Part shown: positions 33,003-42,595 of the stretch, piece by piece
Numbering within the stretch: the stretch's first letter is position 1
How the letters are laid out: every line of letters starts with the position of its first letter
Assembly: GCA_965223815.1 (NCBI GenBank)
Contig: OZ245019.1
Coordinates: 3,348,001 to 3,412,000, forward strand
DNA from: HKST-UBA178 sp965223815
Lineage (GTDB): Bacteria; Pseudomonadota; Gammaproteobacteria; Chromatiales; Chromatiaceae
Length of the DNA: 64,000 nucleotides
Reading direction: 5' to 3'
Notes under the pieces: model-generated
The model's input: the letters and a program-made list of their open reading frames with translations, nothing else
The model's database searches: none
What the model was told of the DNA's origin: nothing
Position numbers and translations under genes: made by a program

Positions 33003-36000
33003 CTAGACACTATCCAGGCAGGACTGCAGCAGTTTGCTGAAATGTCCTGCATGGGCATGCAACCAGTTCTCATGATCACCGGGGAGCTCATGAACCTGGA
33101 CTTTGCCGCTGGTCAAATCCTTCCACCCCATCGACGCCTCCTCCAATTCGGGATAACCCTCCATGTAGTGCCGGGCCACCGTTATATCACCCTCATAGAG
33201 CGTTGCGGGGCGGTATCTATTGATCGCCTGATAGATCCTGTATTCGATGAACTCATGCCTGAACAGCACGCTCAGATCATGGTAGCGGAGATCGAAAATC
33301 GAGCCTTTGCTGAGAAGTTCGCGCAGCTGTCTGATAAGACGTAATGCTGCATATCGAATGGAGGGCGGCTTCCAGGCATGGGGAGCCGCCACCACCCAAA
33401 TCAGCAGACAGGCCACCTTTTCTCCCTGCTTTTGCAGTTGTCGTGCCATCTCGAATGCGACTATCCCCCCCTCGCAGCCTCCGCCCAGATAGTAGGGACC
33501 TTGGGGCTGAACCGCCCGCATCTCTTCGATCATGTGGGCAGCAACTTCCTCGATTTTCCCATAGAGTTTCTGACCACTGGCAAGGCGCTGTTCCTGCAGG
33601 GCATAGACATCGAGCCGGTAAAACGGTTGGTCCGGCCTAAGTCCCCGGGCAACATCCACATAGCGCGGGTCGCTGCCGCCGGCGAAAAACGGCGGCATTG
33701 CTCCCCGGGGCGCGAGTGGAACGCAAATCTCGGAAGATTTTTCGAGGCCCTCCCCAGCGAGCATGGCGGCGATCTTTTCGATAGTGCGCTCTCGAAAGAC
33801 CGCGATCAACGACACTTTTTGTGCCAGTCTTGCCTCGATCCTGGCTACCAGCCGCACCGCCAAAAGCGAATGCCCACCCAAAGCGAAGAAATCGTCGCGG
33901 ACGCCGACTTTGGACAAGCCAAGTACTTCGCACCAGATCTCCGCCAGCGCGGTCTCGATCTCGTTGCGCGGCGCCAGATAGGTATCGGTCTCCGCGGCCA
34001 AATCCGCGTCCGGCTTCGGCAGGGCTTTGCGATCGACCTTACCGTTGGCGGTCATGGGGAACTCGGCCATGACTACATAAGCGCTGGGCACCATATAATC
34101 GGGAAGTAGTTTCTGGGTGTGCTGGCGAAGTTCGTTACCGTCTACCGGTGAATGCCCCTCTACCGCAATGATGTAGGCCACGATGCGCTTATCGTCCAGG
34201 GCATCCTCGCGAACGATTACCACGGCCTCCTGAACCGCCGGGTGGGCGCCCAATACCGCCTCGATCTCCCCCAACTCTATTCGGAAGCCGCGTACCTTCA
34301 CTTGGTGATCGACGCGACCCAGTACTTCCAGCTTGCCGTCAGCCAGATACTTTGCGGTATCGCCGGTGCGGTAGAGCTTTTGGCCGACGGCGAACGGGTT
34401 GTCGATAAACCGCTCGCTGGTGAGCTCGGGTCGGTTCATATAGCCACGCGCCAGACCATCGCCGCCTATGTAAAGCTCACCGATAACACCTACCGGTACC
34501 ATTTGCATATGCGCATCGAGTACGTGTAATTGGGTATTGCCGATGGGCCGGCCTATGGGAACCGCACCATTACCGCTGCTGACCCGCTCAACAGCCGACC
34601 AGATGGTGGTCTCCGTCGGGCCGTACATGTTCCATAATTCCACCCTCTTGGCGATTAGCTGTTCCGCCAGCTCCCTCGACATCGCTTCGCCGCCGCACAA
34701 GACTTTAAAACCCTCGCGCCCCGGCCATCCCGCTTCGAGCATCAAGCGCCAAGTGACCGGAGTCGCCTGCATGATGCTGGCGCCGCTCTCTTCGACCAGG
34801 CGGATCAGTCGCGCGCCATCCGCCGCCTCCTCCCGGCCGGCGATTTCCACTCTGCCCCCCACCAGCAGAGGTAGATAGAGTTCCAATGCCGCGATGTCAA
34901 AAGAGAGGGTCGTCACCGCAAGTAGCGTATCCTCTCCTGTGATGCCAGGCGCTTTGGCCATGCTTAGGAGAAAATTGGTGAGCGCACCATGGGCTATTTG
35001 CACACCCTTCGGCTTGCCCGTGGAACCTGATGTATAGATTACATAGGCAAGATCCTCAGATCCGGATAAGACCTCCAGCGCGCCCGGATCCCTTGATTCG
35101 ATGGCCGACTGCTCCCTGTCCAAAAAACACAGCCGCCCCTTGTAGGGGGGCAAATCGGGCTGCAATTCACTCTCAGTCAGCAGCAGACCCGCGTCTCCAT
35201 CTTCCAACATGAACCCCAGCCGCTCCTGGGGAAACAACGGATCCAGCGGTAAATAGGCACCACCACACTTCATTATCCCCAACAGACCAACCAGCATCTC
35301 CGGGGTACGATTCATACAAATCCCCACCAGCTGCCCGGGGCCCACGCCCAAGTCGCTGAGGTAACGCGCCAATTGATTGGAGCGTGCATCCAGCGTGCGG
35401 TAGTCCAATTCAACCCCCTGGCCTCCCACCGCGACCGCGTCGGGTGTAAGCAGCGCCTGGGCCTGGAACAGCTGATGAAATGTTTTATCCGCCGGATAGT
35501 CCATGGCGGTATCGTTCCAGCCCAACAGGATCTGCTCCCTTTCCGACTCGGAGAGTAGCCTGAGTTCCGACAGCCTTGCCTGGGGGCGCTCCACCGCACT
35601 GGCGATCAGCTGCTGAAAGTGGGTGACCATGCGGGCAATAGTGGCTTCCACGAACAGATCCGTGCTGTACTCGATGAATCCCTCGAGACCATCGCTAGTC
35701 TCCTTCAGTTCCAGAGTGAGGTCGAACTTGGATCCCTTGGTGTGGTACTCGACGGGCGTCAGCTCAACCTCGCCGATTCGAGTCACCTTGCGGGTATCCT
35801 GTACATGTAGGATGAACATCACCTGAAACAGGGGAGTGCGGCTGGTATCGCGTTGAGGGTGCAGGGTCTCGACCAGCTGCTCGAAGGGCACATCCTGGTG
35901 GCTAAAAGCCCCGGTGCAGGTTTTGCGCACCCGCTGCAGCAAATCGGTGAATTGCGGATCGCCCGACAGATCTGTGCGCAGCGGAAGAGAGTTGATAAAG

Positions 36001-37067
36001 CAACCGATTACGTTTTCGATCTCGGCACGATTGCGGCGCGCAATGGGAGAACCAATACAGATGTCCGAGGCGCCACTGTAGCGATGCAGCAGTACCTTGA
36101 AAACCGCCAGCAGCGCTACAAACAGCGTGCAGCCCGAGGCTTGAGTCAGGGTTCGAAACGATTGTGTTAACTCCAAGGGCAACGCCAAAGGATAAAATCC
36201 CCCCCGATAGCTGATAACAGCAGGGCGTACCCTGTCGGTCGGCAGTTCCAATACCGGTTCCGGTCCCGCTAGTTTGTCCCGCCAATAGGTGAGTTGTGAT
36301 TCGAGCACATCCCCCTGCAGCCAGCGGCGCTCCCAAGCCGCGAAATCCGCGTATTGAACCGACAGAGGAGTCAGCTCGGGCTCGTTGCCGTAAATTCGCG
36401 CTTCATAGAGAGTCTTGAGCTCCCGAAGAAAAATCATCGACGACCAGCCGTCGGAAATGATGTGGTGCAGTGTCCAGACGAACAGATGATTGTCGGCGGC
36501 AAAACGCAGTAGGCGCATGCGCAGCAGCGGTCCCCGCTCCAAATCGAAGCAGTGATTGGCCTCGGCGAGGGCGATGCGCACCGCCTCCTCTTGCGAATCC
36601 TCTCTGCCACTGAGATCGACAACGGCAAATTCGGGGTTGGACGGCGGCAGCACTTGTTGCACCGTCACTCCATCGACTATGGGAAAAATCGTTCTGAACG
36701 CCTCGTGGCGAGCGACCAGCAATGCCAGTGCCGATTCCAGCGCGGGGATATCCAGTGGCCCTTCGAGACGATGGGCGTTGGGTAAGTTGTAGGCAACCCC
36801 CTGAGGGTACATCTGCATCAGGAACCAGAGTCGCTCCTGCATGAAAGACGGCACCAGCGGCTGGTCCCTCGGAACCGGCTCCAAGGGTACGGTTTCGGCC
36901 TCTTCCCCGCTGAGGATTTGCAGTATCGCCGACTTGTGGTCAGAGAGCTGTTGCCGCAATTCGGAAGTCAACACCCCTTTGGGTGCCCGCAGCCGCAGTT
37001 GCCCCTCCTCTGCCCACATCTTTACGCCCTGATTGGCGAGTTCCACCAGCAGGTCGTTCGGGTTCAT
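33003..37067 (-). CDS. NRPS module 3 and release: docking, C, A (Gly), PCP, TE with cysteine nucleophile
   Basis: 1354 residues. Residues 1-52 are a TubC-type docking domain. The condensation domain (70-500) has HHIISDG at 201-207. The adenylation domain (525-1010) has YTSGSTGKPKG; pocket residues D724, I725, L728, Q767, L790, G792, M814, I822, W823 and K1010 spell DILQLGMIWK, a glycine code. The PCP (1033-1105) has GGHSLL with Ser1067. The thioesterase (1122-1354) has GGGCEGG, so Cys1198 replaces the usual Ser, and a likely catalytic His1332 in GDHENW; the Asp after the next strand seems to be replaced (LLIWVVAAP). It adds Gly to the polyketide-peptide and releases it. GAGGAGG precedes the ATG, which overlaps the previous stop by 4 nt. 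Confidence 0.92.
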   Translation of the reverse strand: MNPNDLLVELANQGVKMWAEEGQLRLRAPKGVLTSELRQQLSDHKSAILQILSGEEAETVPLEPVPRDQPLVPSFMQERLWFLMQMYPQGVAYNLPNAHRLEGPLDIPALESALALLVARHEAFRTIFPIVDGVTVQQVLPPSNPEFAVVDLSGREDSQEEAVRIALAEANHCFDLERGPLLRMRLLRFAADNHLFVWTLHHIISDGWSSMIFLRELKTLYEARIYGNEPELTPLSVQYADFAAWERRWLQGDVLESQLTYWRDKLAGPEPVLELPTDRVRPAVISYRGGFYPLALPLELTQSFRTLTQASGCTLFVALLAVFKVLLHRYSGASDICIGSPIARRNRAEIENVIGCFINSLPLRTDLSGDPQFTDLLQRVRKTCTGAFSHQDVPFEQLVETLHPQRDTSRTPLFQVMFILHVQDTRKVTRIGEVELTPVEYHTKGSKFDLTLELKETSDGLEGFIEYSTDLFVEATIARMVTHFQQLIASAVERPQARLSELRLLSESEREQILLGWNDTAMDYPADKTFHQLFQAQALLTPDAVAVGGQGVELDYRTLDARSNQLARYLSDLGVGPGQLVGICMNRTPEMLVGLLGIMKCGGAYLPLDPLFPQERLGFMLEDGDAGLLLTESELQPDLPPYKGRLCFLDREQSAIESRDPGALEVLSGSEDLAYVIYTSGSTGKPKGVQIAHGALTNFLLSMAKAPGITGEDTLLAVTTLSFDIAALELYLPLLVGGRVEIAGREEAADGARLIRLVEESGASIMQATPVTWRLMLEAGWPGREGFKVLCGGEAMSRELAEQLIAKRVELWNMYGPTETTIWSAVERVSSGNGAVPIGRPIGNTQLHVLDAHMQMVPVGVIGELYIGGDGLARGYMNRPELTSERFIDNPFAVGQKLYRTGDTAKYLADGKLEVLGRVDHQVKVRGFRIELGEIEAVLGAHPAVQEAVVIVREDALDDKRIVAYIIAVEGHSPVDGNELRQHTQKLLPDYMVPSAYVVMAEFPMTANGKVDRKALPKPDADLAAETDTYLAPRNEIETALAEIWCEVLGLSKVGVRDDFFALGGHSLLAVRLVARIEARLAQKVSLIAVFRERTIEKIAAMLAGEGLEKSSEICVPLAPRGAMPPFFAGGSDPRYVDVARGLRPDQPFYRLDVYALQEQRLASGQKLYGKIEEVAAHMIEEMRAVQPQGPYYLGGGCEGGIVAFEMARQLQKQGEKVACLLIWVVAAPHAWKPPSIRYAALRLIRQLRELLSKGSIFDLRYHDLSVLFRHEFIEYRIYQAINRYRPATLYEGDITVARHYMEGYPELEEASMGWKDLTSGKVQVHELPGDHENWLHAHAGHFSKLLQSCLDSV

Positions 37068-40000
37068 ATCACGACCTCCTCCATCTCTTCCTCATGGTCC
37101 TCAGGACCGGCCTCAGCCATACTGGAGAGCAACCACTGCTTGGCGACGAGCTCGGTTAACGCAGAAAGATCCTGGCTATCGAGAAAATCGGCCATTGGCA
37201 GGCTGATTTTCAAATCGCCCTCGATGGCAATGCGCAATTCCATATGCAGCAGCGAATCCATGCCCAAGGCGCTAAAGGGCTGGGAGGGGTCGGATAATTC
37301 ACTCTCATCCGCACCGATGATTGCGGAAACCCTGCGTCGCAGATACTGCATCAATACCTGTTGCCGCGCCTCCGGTGCGGCAGCCGCCAGCTGTTGGCTG
37401 ATTCCCTCCTCCGGTGCGGCCGCTCCGCCGCTCGATGTTGCCCCGGGAGCCCCGGCCAACTCTATGAAGAAAGCTGGCGTTCTATCGGCAGGAAACTGGG
37501 TGAGGAAAGCGGTCCACTCGAGGGGCAATACCGCCGACTGCACCACCTCATGAGCCAAAAGTTCACCCAGGGTAACGAATCCCTCCCGGGTGGGGATGGG
37601 CTCCCAGCCCTGGTCGTGCATACGCCGGGTAGCCCGCTCGTCCAGCTCGGCTGCCATTCCGGCCTCCGCCCAGGGACCCCAGTTCACAGACAATCCAGGT
37701 AGCCCCTGTTGCCGGCGGTAGTAGGCGAGCCCGTCGAGATAGGCATTGGCCGCCGCATAGTTCCCTTGACCCCTGGAGCCGAGTAGCGATGCCGCGGATG
37801 AGAAGCTGACGAAAAAATCGAGTGATATACCCAGGGTGCAGCGGTGGAGATTCCAGGCCCCCGCCACCTTGGGGGCCATTACCTTTTCCAAGCGTTCCCC
37901 ATCCAGCTGTAACAACGCACCGTCGTCGAGCACCCCCGCGGCATGGATGATCCCACAAAGGGGCACCCCGGTTGCTTCGATCTGCGCCAACAGCGCCTCG
38001 ACATCTTCGACAAGTGCCACATCCGCCTGCAGCGAATGAACATTGGCGCCCTTACTCCGTAACTCCTGTATCCTGCTCTCCGCCCCGGTGCCCAGCCGGC
38101 TGCGTCCAACCAGGTACATATGGCGCGCACCCTGTTCGACCAACCACTCTGCGGCCGCCAGCCCTAGGGCCCCGAGCCCCCCGGTTATCAAATAACAGCC
38201 TTCCCCGGCGACAGAGAAACCATCTCCCCCGGCAAGACGTTGCTCGATCAGGCGCCCGGCGTATCTCACTCCGTTACGGTAGGCAATCTGATCATCAGCG
38301 GTTTGCTGCAACAACTCCCGACCGAAAAGATCGATATCCCCGGCGGTTGGCTCCGAGGCCAAATCTATCCGAGTGCAGCGCAGTTCCGGATGTTCCAGGG
38401 AGATGACCGCACCCAGTCCCCAGAGCGAGCTTTGTTCCAGCTGCAGCGAACCTAACCGGGGCTCCACCTGCTGGGTTCCCTGGGTCACCAGATAGAGCCG
38501 CGGCGCTTGCTCAAGGCGGGCATTGGTAATCCCTCGCAATAGCGCCAATACACCACCACAACGCAGCGCTTCGGCTGCGACCAGACTGGCGGCATGGTCG
38601 TCGCGGGGAAATATGTGGCTGGCATCGATTATTCCTTGCAGCTGCTGCAGGTCCGCCGACAGACAAGCTTCGACGAGGCGCTCGTAATCTGCCGCGTCGG
38701 TCGGGTCAAAAACAAATTCTGTGGGTTCCAACTGTTGGAAGCCCGCTCCCGCTGTCGCGTTGACCACCTGGTGCCCCGCCTCCCGCAGCTTCCTTGCCAG
38801 ACCGGCTGCGGCCGTACCGCCGTCACTCAGCAACAGCCAGCTGCAGGTTTCCGGGTCTGCGGTCTGATCTTCTCCCATAGGCAAGGGCTTCCAAGCCCGT
38901 TCATAGAGCCCGGCGCCACCTTTGGCAAGGCGCATACTACGGCGCATCGCACTGCGGCTGGCGCGCCTCGTAGTAGCGCCCTCCACCCTGGCGATGAGCT
39001 GTCCCTCAGCATCCAGTAAATCGATGTCGGCAACCCGGACCTGTCCGTCGCCGCCCCCTTGCGGTCTTATACGCCCATGTACCCAGCCTTGGGCCGCGCC
39101 GCCGCGAAACAGGCTTACCCGCTCTACGCCGACGGGCAGGAAGAGTTCATCCTCCGCCGGTGGAAATGCAGCACCCACCGACTGCCCCAGAGCATCCAGC
39201 AGTGCTGGGTGGAGCTGATATTGCCCGGCCAGGCCGCGCTGGGACTCGTCTAACCGCACCTCCGCTATCACCTCATTATCACTGCACCACAGGTTGCGAA
39301 TCGGCTGAAATGCGGAGCCCAAATCCAACCCTTGACCGGCGAAGGCTGCATAACACTCATCCGCCGCCAACTCCCGGTCGCATGCCTCCCTTAATTCTGC
39401 AGGATTCGCAGCAGGCTCGGCGCTTTGCGCGGGTGCAGGCCCGAGGGCGCCGGAAACGTGCAGACTCCACTCCGATTCGGCAGTAGGCTCCAGGGAAGAC
39501 AAGCTGCAAATTCTGAAGCGGAAACGATCATCTTCGGTGGGCTCCAACACCGTTTGCAGAATTGTCGCCACCTCATCCTGGAGATAGAGCGGTTGATGAA
39601 TGACGATATCATTCAAGACGACATCTTTGCCGAGCGCCAACCGCCCCGCCGCCAGTGCCATCTCCAGATAAGCGGTCGCCGGCGGTACCAACTCGTTGAA
39701 TACCCGGTGGTCGGCGAGGAAACCGGGTGAAGTCTTGGAGATACTGGACTCGAATAGCACAGCGCCCCGGCCCAGCGCAGCAGATTGCAGGCGGGCGCCG
39801 ACCAGTGGGTGCAGTGTGCCCGAGCGGGTGCCGCCAGCCGCGCTCTGTCCAGCCCCATAGCCCTCTGCATCCACCCAGAATCGCTGACGCTGGAAAGGAT
39901 AGGTCGGCAGCGGCAGCCGCCGGGGCCGCACTCCGCCCCGAAACCCCTCCCAATCGACGGAGACACCCCGTGTATAGAGCGCCGCAAGACTCTTGAGTAT

Positions 40001-42589
40001 CTGCTCCCGGCCGTCGCCGCCACGGCGTTGGCTGGCCAGCCAAGTCAGGGATCGGTCGTCGATACACTGCCGCCCCATACCCAGCAGGACCGGCGCCGGC
40101 CCAACCTCCAGGAATATCTCAGTACCGGCTTGGTGGAGGGCCTGCATCCCTGCGGAAAAATTCACCGGCTGGCGAATATGCCGGCGCCAATATCCCGCAT
40201 CGGCGACTTCCTGACTGACGATCCCACCGCTGACGTTGGAAACCAGTTTTAGACGCGGAGCGGAAAATGAGATCTCTCTGGCCACGCTCTCGAACTCATC
40301 CAGGATCGGATCCATAAGCGGCGAGTGGAAGGCGTGGGATACAGCCAACGGTTTTAACTCCACGCCGCTATCGGCCAATGCAGCAAGCGCCCGCTCGACG
40401 GCGGTCTGGCGTCCGGAGACCACCAGGCTGCGCGGGCCGTTGATCGCCGCCAGTGAGACTTGGTCGGCATGGGCCTCGATAGCTGCCTCGACGACCTGGG
40501 GCTCGGCACGCACCGCCACCATGGCACCGTCTTTGGGCAGCGCCTGCATCAGCCGGCCTCGGGTAGCTATCAGCCGCAGCCCATCCTCCAGACTGAAGAC
40601 ACCGGCGACGCAGGCGGCAACGTATTCGCCGACGCTGTGGCCCATCACCAATCCAGGCTCGATACCCCAGGATCGCCAGAGCTGTGCGAGAGACCACTCC
40701 AATGCGAACAGCGCGGGTTGGGTATAAGCGGTCTGGTCGAGCAAGACTTCGCCACTGTCAGCATCACCTTCGGCGGAACCGAAAAGCACTTCCAACAACG
40801 GTTGCTGGAGCTCCTCTCGCAGCAACGCGCCACACCGGTCCAAAGCGTCGCGAAACACCGGCTGGGAGTGATAGAGCGCCTCTCCCATTCCAACCCACTG
40901 GGAGCCTTGGCCCGTGAACAGGAAGGCTATCTTGGGCCGCGCCCCAACCTTCGCCTCGCCACTGGCCACTGCCGTCGTGGAGGGCTCCGCCCGATATTTT
41001 TCCAGCCCTCCGGCCAGACCTGCCGCCTCCTCTCCCACCACAGCAAGGCGGTGGGCAAAGAGCGCTCTGCCGCTATTCGCCGTGTGGCAGATGGCCGCGA
41101 GGTCTTTCTCCGCGGCAGTGGCGAGAAAATCCTCATAGCGCCCAGCCAGCTCCATAAGTGCATTTTCGCTACGAGCGGACAGACAAAGAATTTCAGGCTT
41201 GGAGTCGGATTTTGCGCTCTCCCCATCCTGCTGCGGGGCCTGCTCGATGATGACATGAGCGTTGGTGCCGCTGAACCCAAAAGAGCTGATCCCGGCTATA
41301 CGCTGCCCGGGCAGCCAGGGGAGAGTGGACTTGGGCACCTCGACAGGGAAGGCTTCCCAATCGATATGGGGGCTGGGCTCTTTGAAGTGCAAGTGCTTGG
41401 GTATCTTCCCATGCTCTACCGCGAGGGCCGCTTTGATCAACCCCGCAATGCCGGCGGCCGCTTCCAGATGACCGATGTTGGTTTTCACAGAACCCACTCG
41501 CAGGGGGCGATCCTGAGGCCGGCCTGCCCCCAGCGCATCACCAAGGGCACCTATCTCGATGGGATCACCAAGGGAGGTACCGGTTCCGTGTGCCTCTATA
41601 TAGGTCACGTCCAAAGGCTCCAGGCCGCCGTCCTTCAAAGCGCTCTCTATAACCCGCTGCTGGGCGCCCCGATTGGGGACAGTGAGTCCACTGCTGGGAC
41701 CGTCGTGATTGATTGCGGTCCCCCGGATAACCGCGCGGATATGGTTACCGTCGGCAAGGGCATCGCTGAGCCGCTTCAGCACTACCACCCCGCAACCCTC
41801 GCCACGGGCGTAGCCGTCTGCCGCTGCATCGTACGTCTTGCAGCGGCTATCAGGCGCCAGTGCCTTGATTTTGCAGCAGAAGATGGTGGAGAGAGGTGAA
41901 ATCATCAGATTGACACCACCGGCCAGGGCCATGTGGGTTTCCCCGCTCCTCAAGCTCTGGCAGGCGGCATGGACCGAGACCAGCGAAGAGGAACAAGCGG
42001 TGTCCAACAGCGTGGTTGGTCCGTGGGCGCCTAGCGCAAAGGCGAGCCGGCCGACGGCGATGCTCTGGGTGTTGCCCATCGCAGAATAGGCATCCAGCCG
42101 TTCCGGATTCATGCCGTAGGCGTTGCGCTCGTAGTCGTGCCAACTGAGCCCCATGAAGAAACCGGTATCGCTCCCTCGCACCCTATCCGCCGACTCACCG
42201 GCATCCTCGAGCGCCTCCCAGACCACCTCCAGCAGCATCCGCTGCTGCGGATCCAGAGTTTGAGCCTCCCGCGGGGAGATGCGGAAAAACTGGGGATCAA
42301 AGAGGTCGATATCGTCGACGAACCCCCCTTCGCGAACGTACATTTTTCCGGGCGCTTCGGCATCCGGATCGTAGTACTCGTCAATGTCCCACCGCTCCGG
42401 GGGAATCTCCGACATGGCATCGACACCCTCCTCGAGCAATTGCCAAAAGGTGTCGGGGGAATTCACTGCGCCGGGGAAGCGGCAGCCGATTCCGACAATG
42501 GCGATGGGTTCGTGCTTCTGCCGCTCCAGCCTTTCCAACCGCTCTCTCGCGTCCTTCAGGGCCTTGATGATTCTCTGCTGAGATGACAT
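37064..42589 (-). CDS. Type I PKS module 2: KS, AT (malonyl), DH, KR, ACP
   Basis: 1841 residues. An N-terminal coiled-coil docking helix (1-25) is followed by KS (26-450; TACSSS with Cys199, EAHGTGTSLGD, NIGHLEAAAG), AT (552-870; GHSVGEY with Ser652 and HAFH, malonyl type), DH (925-1210; His961 in HRVFNELVPP, where Gly of HxxxGxxxxP is Asn, and Asp1132 in HPALLDALGQ), KR (1465-1650; TGGLGALG, LDD of the B type, Tyr1611 in GNYAAAN) and ACP (1740-1815; GMDSLL with Ser1779). The acidic C-terminus (EDHEEEMEEVVI) should dock to the next protein. There is no ER, so an alpha,beta-unsaturated C2 unit is expected if DH works. Encoded 6 nt after module 1. Confidence 0.94.
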   Translation of the reverse strand: MSSQQRIIKALKDARERLERLERQKHEPIAIVGIGCRFPGAVNSPDTFWQLLEEGVDAMSEIPPERWDIDEYYDPDAEAPGKMYVREGGFVDDIDLFDPQFFRISPREAQTLDPQQRMLLEVVWEALEDAGESADRVRGSDTGFFMGLSWHDYERNAYGMNPERLDAYSAMGNTQSIAVGRLAFALGAHGPTTLLDTACSSSLVSVHAACQSLRSGETHMALAGGVNLMISPLSTIFCCKIKALAPDSRCKTYDAAADGYARGEGCGVVVLKRLSDALADGNHIRAVIRGTAINHDGPSSGLTVPNRGAQQRVIESALKDGGLEPLDVTYIEAHGTGTSLGDPIEIGALGDALGAGRPQDRPLRVGSVKTNIGHLEAAAGIAGLIKAALAVEHGKIPKHLHFKEPSPHIDWEAFPVEVPKSTLPWLPGQRIAGISSFGFSGTNAHVIIEQAPQQDGESAKSDSKPEILCLSARSENALMELAGRYEDFLATAAEKDLAAICHTANSGRALFAHRLAVVGEEAAGLAGGLEKYRAEPSTTAVASGEAKVGARPKIAFLFTGQGSQWVGMGEALYHSQPVFRDALDRCGALLREELQQPLLEVLFGSAEGDADSGEVLLDQTAYTQPALFALEWSLAQLWRSWGIEPGLVMGHSVGEYVAACVAGVFSLEDGLRLIATRGRLMQALPKDGAMVAVRAEPQVVEAAIEAHADQVSLAAINGPRSLVVSGRQTAVERALAALADSGVELKPLAVSHAFHSPLMDPILDEFESVAREISFSAPRLKLVSNVSGGIVSQEVADAGYWRRHIRQPVNFSAGMQALHQAGTEIFLEVGPAPVLLGMGRQCIDDRSLTWLASQRRGGDGREQILKSLAALYTRGVSVDWEGFRGGVRPRRLPLPTYPFQRQRFWVDAEGYGAGQSAAGGTRSGTLHPLVGARLQSAALGRGAVLFESSISKTSPGFLADHRVFNELVPPATAYLEMALAAGRLALGKDVVLNDIVIHQPLYLQDEVATILQTVLEPTEDDRFRFRICSLSSLEPTAESEWSLHVSGALGPAPAQSAEPAANPAELREACDRELAADECYAAFAGQGLDLGSAFQPIRNLWCSDNEVIAEVRLDESQRGLAGQYQLHPALLDALGQSVGAAFPPAEDELFLPVGVERVSLFRGGAAQGWVHGRIRPQGGGDGQVRVADIDLLDAEGQLIARVEGATTRRASRSAMRRSMRLAKGGAGLYERAWKPLPMGEDQTADPETCSWLLLSDGGTAAAGLARKLREAGHQVVNATAGAGFQQLEPTEFVFDPTDAADYERLVEACLSADLQQLQGIIDASHIFPRDDHAASLVAAEALRCGGVLALLRGITNARLEQAPRLYLVTQGTQQVEPRLGSLQLEQSSLWGLGAVISLEHPELRCTRIDLASEPTAGDIDLFGRELLQQTADDQIAYRNGVRYAGRLIEQRLAGGDGFSVAGEGCYLITGGLGALGLAAAEWLVEQGARHMYLVGRSRLGTGAESRIQELRSKGANVHSLQADVALVEDVEALLAQIEATGVPLCGIIHAAGVLDDGALLQLDGERLEKVMAPKVAGAWNLHRCTLGISLDFFVSFSSAASLLGSRGQGNYAAANAYLDGLAYYRRQQGLPGLSVNWGPWAEAGMAAELDERATRRMHDQGWEPIPTREGFVTLGELLAHEVVQSAVLPLEWTAFLTQFPADRTPAFFIELAGAPGATSSGGAAAPEEGISQQLAAAAPEARQQVLMQYLRRRVSAIIGADESELSDPSQPFSALGMDSLLHMELRIAIEGDLKISLPMADFLDSQDLSALTELVAKQWLLSSMAEAGPEDHEEEMEEVVI

Positions 42590-42595
42590 TTCAGT

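Noticed and set aside
40460..41899. Plus-strand open frame of 479 codons
   Set aside because: Antisense to the KS and AT regions of PKS module 2, whose catalytic motifs are all intact on the minus strand.
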